Assembly (NCBI GenBank): GCA_016183065.1
Contig: JACPFF010000019.1
Span: 105,351-169,350 of the forward strand
Direction: 5' to 3'
Source of the DNA: Deltaproteobacteria bacterium
Lineage (GTDB): Bacteria; UBA10199; GCA-002796325; JACPFF01
DNA: 64,000 nucleotides
The translations under genes were made by a program, and so were the position numbers. Under the pieces are notes generated by a model. The model saw only the letters and a program-made list of their open reading frames with translations. It ran no database searches and had not been told where the DNA came from. Below are positions 60,770 through 64,000 of the stretch, piece by piece; position 1 is the stretch's first letter, and each line of letters starts with the position of its first letter.

Positions 60770-61185
60770 CGCCAGCGGTTCTCGACTGTAGTGTCCTGCT
60801 CAAATGGTTTTTTGAAGAATCGGGAACGGTATCTGCATTACACATTCGTGATCGTGTCATTGCACGAGAGATCGAAATGTGGGCCCCCGCGCTCGTGCTT
60901 GCTGAATTCACAAACATTGTGTGGCATAAAACCGAGCGGCTTGAGATCGACGAAACAACGGCCTGTGCCCATGTCGAAGATTTCCTGCAATTACCCTTGC
61001 TGTGCATGGCGCTCGAACAACTCGCACTCCCCGCCTTACGCCTCGCCCATACTTGGCACATTACCGTGTATGATGCGTGCTATATGGCACTGGCCGACCA
61101 CCTGAGTGCCCCACTCATTACCGCTGACCGTCGTCTTGCCAATGTCATCCGCAATGGACCGGTGGCGGTGGAGGTCATTGCCTAA
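60766..61185 (+). CDS. vapC: VapC-type PIN-domain ribonuclease toxin
   Basis: A 139-residue PIN-domain protein. The acidic active-site residues are all in place: Asp in AVLDCSVLLKWF, Glu in APALVLAEFTNIVW, Asp in TVYDACYMALAD, and Asp in LITADRRLANV. Such nucleases cleave tRNA or rRNA when freed from their antitoxin. The ATG overlaps the antitoxin stop. Confidence 0.88.
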   Translation: MTPAVLDCSVLLKWFFEESGTVSALHIRDRVIAREIEMWAPALVLAEFTNIVWHKTERLEIDETTACAHVEDFLQLPLLCMALEQLALPALRLAHTWHITVYDACYMALADHLSAPLITADRRLANVIRNGPVAVEVIA

Positions 61186-61310
61186 AACCGGTGCAGTCAC
61201 CTCCCACTATGGCCTGAGTGTCCTCGCAGATGCGGGGACTTCATTACCCATTTTCGTGAAGGGCATCGCCGCCAACCGTAGTATTTCATTGAAGATTTGG
61301 TGTGACTGAC

Positions 61311-61326
61311 TGGCATGGATGTTGCT
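61311..61326 (+). promoter_or_regulatory. Candidate sigma-54 promoter of the broken metalloprotease gene
   Basis: TGGCATG-N4-TTGCT has GG at 61312-61313 and GC at 61324-61325, exact -24/-12 spacing. The start point is predicted near 61337, three bases before the ATG at 61340. No Shine-Dalgarno is present. Confidence 0.55.
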
Positions 61327-61339
61327 GTCAATGAACATA

Positions 61340-62385
61340 ATGTCGAATAGAATAATCCTTTGCTCCATTCTTCTCACACTCACCGCAACGACTCGCGCCA
61401 CGGCGACACCAGATCCCTCCATCGTCCAGGCCGTACAAAACCGGCCGGAAATGGCTGGAGTCACGCTCCTTCCACGGGAAGAGCGGAGGATCAATATCTC
61501 GACGGATTTTTCCCGCTGGAACTCTGTCATGCGGACGAAGAATATTTCCTCTTTGCCACACCGCCGGCATCAACACCGTATCAAACCGGACTGGTGAAAA
61601 GTCATTTCGATCTTCCCGCCGGCCTTCCCATGTCCTGGCCGTCGAAGATCTTCCATTGGTGGGAGGGGCCGACCGTTAATTATGGTGAACCGAGCGAGGT
61701 GGTGGCATTGCAGGGAAGTGTCAACCGTGTGCATGCCTATTTGGGGATGGTTCTCGATATCTGGGATGCAGAATATGACCTGCCGTGGAAGCCGTTGGAA
61801 ACCGATGCGAGCGGGGAGGAGGGGGCATCTTTGTTGATGCGACAATATGTCGGTATGGAAGGGGAAGAATCCATTGGGGAAACGGCCTGGACCAACAGCA
61901 GAGACCTCATTGTCTACAACGTGACGATCCAGGAGTATGGAAAATATCTCAAAGACTATGGGACGCTCAGCGTGGTCGGCCATGAAGTGGGCCATATCAT
62001 CCACGAGATATATGCGGGTGACGTCCACGCGTGGGACATCCCTGAAACCTGCGTCGATGGGGAATCCGGCGAAGTCGCCAAGGCGTGCATCGAGTTCTAT
62101 ATTGCCCAGGGCACGAACGAGGCATGGGGAGACCTGCTCTCCAATATCGCTGCCAATGCGATCACCCCCCAGGTTCCCGCAGCGTTCGTGATGTTTGGGA
62201 AGAAACCGTGGGATTGGAATACCCCGCTGCCGCTCTCCGCAACACAAAAAACAGAGGCCTACGCGATGCTCCACGACACCGTGGAAGAAAAATTTCTGGT
62301 CGCTGCCGCGGGGAAATCGGAAGAAGTCTCGTTTGGTTGGAGCCACGATGCCGGCGCGCTCTTCAAGGAGTGGGTGGCGTTGTAG
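61340..62385 (+). pseudogene. M4-type (thermolysin-like) metalloprotease, N-terminal part, frameshifted
   Basis: From the ATG at 61340, a signal peptide (MSNRIILCSILLTLTATTRA) reads in one frame and the mature protease in another. Inserting one base in the T5 run at 61507-61511 joins them into INISTDFFPLELCHADEEY. The protease part carries VVGHEVGHIIHEIYAG (HExxH, zinc site at 61981-61995) and TNEAWGDL with the third-ligand Glu at 62119, then FGWSHDAG. An in-frame TAG at 62383-62385 interrupts it. The two lesions make an intact protein unlikely unless they are sequencing errors. Confidence 0.7.
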
Positions 62386-63723
62386 GTCTCTGGCACAGCG
62401 GACAATTTTTTAAATGGCGCGGGTGAACCATTCATACCGGGAACAGGGTATGCCACTTTTCGCGAGATCGTCATGTTCGCCTTGCAAGGGGGGTACCTCA
62501 CCAAGAGTGCAGCGCTCAAGGAACAGGTCGCCGATCTGATCATCGCGTGCCAAGATCTGGCGGATGCCACCTCCACGAAGAAATCACCGCCCATTGCCGC
62601 TGCCACCTGTGCAACCTTGATCAAGGCCGCACAATATTATGGCATTCCGCTATCCAAGGGGCTGGCAAGTGGCATCAGCCTGAATCCGATCGCCTCGAGA
62701 GTCTATGACCTGTCGGTCGATCAGATCCGTGCGGTCGGCACATGCTCACAGAAGAGCATTCACTGTCAGATAACGGGGTCAATCAATGACCATTACACCT
62801 ATGCCGTCGATGTGACCAATCATGGACCCGACGTGGTGACCGAACAGGTGGTCTTATCGCGCACCATGGTGGACACTAATCTCTCCGGGTCACCCAAGAT
62901 TTTCGAAGGGACGATCCCGCGGGGAAACATGCCGGAGGGCGTGGCACTGCTCTGCGAGGTGCCATCGCCCATCCTGGTCGGAGAAACGCGCTCGTGTTCA
63001 TTCGCATGGGCGCCGACGCCGGCAGCGTTACAGGGGAACCAGAAGATTGTCCTCTTCGGGTTGGTGAAAGAAGAAGTGCTGGGAGTCGATAAAGAGACCA
63101 TGCTGGAGAAATTCAACAATAGTGCAGGAGGAAATTGGTCGGCAGTCCTCCCGTATCCCGTGACGGAGCTGGAGGAAGGGAACAATAGCATCGTCATTTC
63201 GTTACAGCCCGATATCCGTCCATGGCAGTTCAGCGCGACGTGGACTCCGTCCATTGCTTTTGGACCAAAACAGGGTGCGACGTCCCCGGCGCAGTGGAAT
63301 TTTGAGGCCATTCCCTACAATGGGGGCGATGCCTTTGTCATGAAATCCGTGACCGTGCACGTGTTTGCCATGCCACAGATTGCCGATGCCCTTGCGCAAT
63401 ACGCGAAGAACGTGCAATCGGCGGAAAACAAAGTCAATGAGATGGCCGCCGGCACGCCGGGCCCCGGGGCTTTTTTTGGAGTGGATGACGTGAAAAACGT
63501 TGGCGCCAATATGGTGCCCGCCTGTACCGGCATTGCTCATACGGATGGGGCGATCAATGCGGGTGAACACTGGAAGGGAGCAACAATGGAGTGCCCGCTT
63601 CCGCAGACCGACCTCTTCCTCGTCATCTATGATTATCCCGATGTCATTGCTGAAACCGACGAGTGGAACAATCTTGCATTCTATAGTATTTCAACGTTTA
63701 ATGAGTACAAATGTGCTCGTTAA
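62386..63723 (+). pseudogene. M4-type metalloprotease, C-terminal part beyond the amber codon
   Basis: The frame is the same as the protease and open for about 445 codons after the TAG; an internal ATG lies at 62473. NFLNGAGEPFIPGTGYATFR, then FALQGGYLTKSAALKEQVAD and ACQDL, completes the M4 C-terminal helical domain. A ~300-residue beta-rich tail follows, with TYAVDVTNHGPDVVTEQVVL and a terminal DYPDVIAETDEWNNLAFYSI. These resemble CARDB/DUF11-type Ig-like domains of secreted enzymes. It could be expressed alone from 62473, but would lack the active site. Confidence 0.65.
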
Positions 63724-63898
63724 ACGTTAGAAATACTTATGGTACCGTAAGATGCATGTACTCAGGAAAAGTTAACGCACCATATTCCATTGGTCAGGAA
63801 TCAGGAGAACCAGTCATCGTGACGGGATCCGCCCTCGCACAGCTTCTCCCCAAAAAAATCCCTGCATTGTTACTCTCGGAGCTTTGGGAGAAAAGCCC

Positions 63899-63912
63899 TC
63901 GCCTTTAGGCGA
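63899..63912 (+). repeat. Subterminal hairpin of an IS200/IS605 element
   Basis: TCGCCTTTAGGCGA is a five-base stem with TTTA loop just upstream of the transposase start, the position of the left-end hairpin that IS200/IS605 TnpA recognises. The 63724-63898 stretch before it shows only a short low-quality ORF and nothing else I can support. Confidence 0.45.
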
Positions 63913-63935
63913 TCCCTTTAGGTAAGAAGTGGGGC

Positions 63936-64000
63936 ATGCAGCTGTATCGTCGGGGCGCCCATACGGTCTATGATTTAAAGTATCACGTGGTGTGGAGCAC
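63936..64000 (+). CDS. tnpA: IS200/IS605-family transposase TnpA, 5' part
   Basis: The last 65 bases read MQLYRRGAHTVYDLKYHVVW with the frame open to the window end. This is the N-terminal signature of the Y1 (HUH) single-strand transposases of IS200/IS605. The catalytic HUH and Tyr lie outside the window. The hairpin just upstream supports an element end. Confidence 0.8.
   Translation, partial: MQLYRRGAHTVYDLKYHVVWS

Noticed and set aside
62383..62385. In-frame TAG read as pyrrolysine
   Set aside because: Several genes in the window end in TAG, and the same gene also has a frameshift, so decay or sequence error is simpler.
1..64000. tRNA, rRNA genes and CRISPR arrays
   Set aside because: No cloverleaf with a T-loop GGTTCGA block, no rRNA-like stretch and no regularly spaced repeats were found in the intergenic regions.

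Overview
This window suggests an uncultured Gram-negative bacterium of deltaproteobacterial type, for example from the Bdellovibrionota, Myxococcota or UBA10199-like groups. The reasons are the many Sec lipoproteins, a PhaR-type regulator beside an ArsA-like ATPase, a TIGR02147-family regulator, candidate sigma-54 promoters, and surface proteins ending in a Gly-Cys / membrane-helix / basic-tail sorting signal. The lineage is an inference; no rRNA or tRNA gene was found to anchor it. Base composition is moderately GC-rich. Genes are densely packed, and ATGA stop/start overlaps are common.

Layout. 1-3.9 kb (minus): ArsA-like ATPase, PhaR-like regulator, two small genes, a membrane protein and a periplasmic phosphodiesterase. 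4.2-12.6 kb: large unrecognised proteins, led by a ~1,550-residue protein with a PD-(D/E)XK nuclease-like C-terminus. 12.6-19.4 kb (minus): acyltransferase, three lipoproteins (one a ~460-residue tandem duplication) and the TIGR02147 regulator. 19.7-25.4 kb (plus): a degenerate NtrC-like AAA+/Fis protein coupled to thiE and thiD, a transglutaminase-like protein, and hemD. 25.4-31.6 kb: a Cys-rich lipoprotein, MITE-like and GC-rich dispersed repeats, ahcY, an orphan ParA, bolA and a Rossmann-fold protein. 31.6-35 kb (minus): three C-terminally anchored surface proteins and a 24-residue membrane microprotein nested between two of them.

35.2-46.1 kb (minus) is a long collinear run. It holds acyl-CoA dehydrogenase, DprE2-like, DprE1-like, UbiA-like and GT39-like genes (a possible polyprenyl-phosphate-arabinose pathway), then an FAD oxidase, hemN, hemE, galU, a monothiol glutaredoxin and a second bolA. 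46.2-46.9 kb carries a small gene overlapping a nucleotidyltransferase (toxin-antitoxin-like). 47-55.4 kb (plus) carries glutaryl-CoA dehydrogenase, an aminotransferase, an aldehyde dehydrogenase and a lysine 5,6-aminomutase alpha-like protein, all consistent with lysine or amino-acid catabolism, and a lipid kinase. 55.4-60 kb (minus) carries the amgK/murU cell-wall recycling pair and membrane or unknown proteins. 60-64 kb holds an orphan intrinsic terminator, a GC-rich repeat, a VapBC pair with a leaderless-type promoter, a broken M4-type metalloprotease gene, and the start of an IS200/IS605 transposase.

The most unusual theme is a set of six sites matching the sigma-54 consensus with exact GG-N10-GC spacing. 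Each sits directly upstream of a secreted or otherwise odd protein gene. Three of them place the predicted transcript start 3-4 nt before an ATG that has no Shine-Dalgarno sequence.
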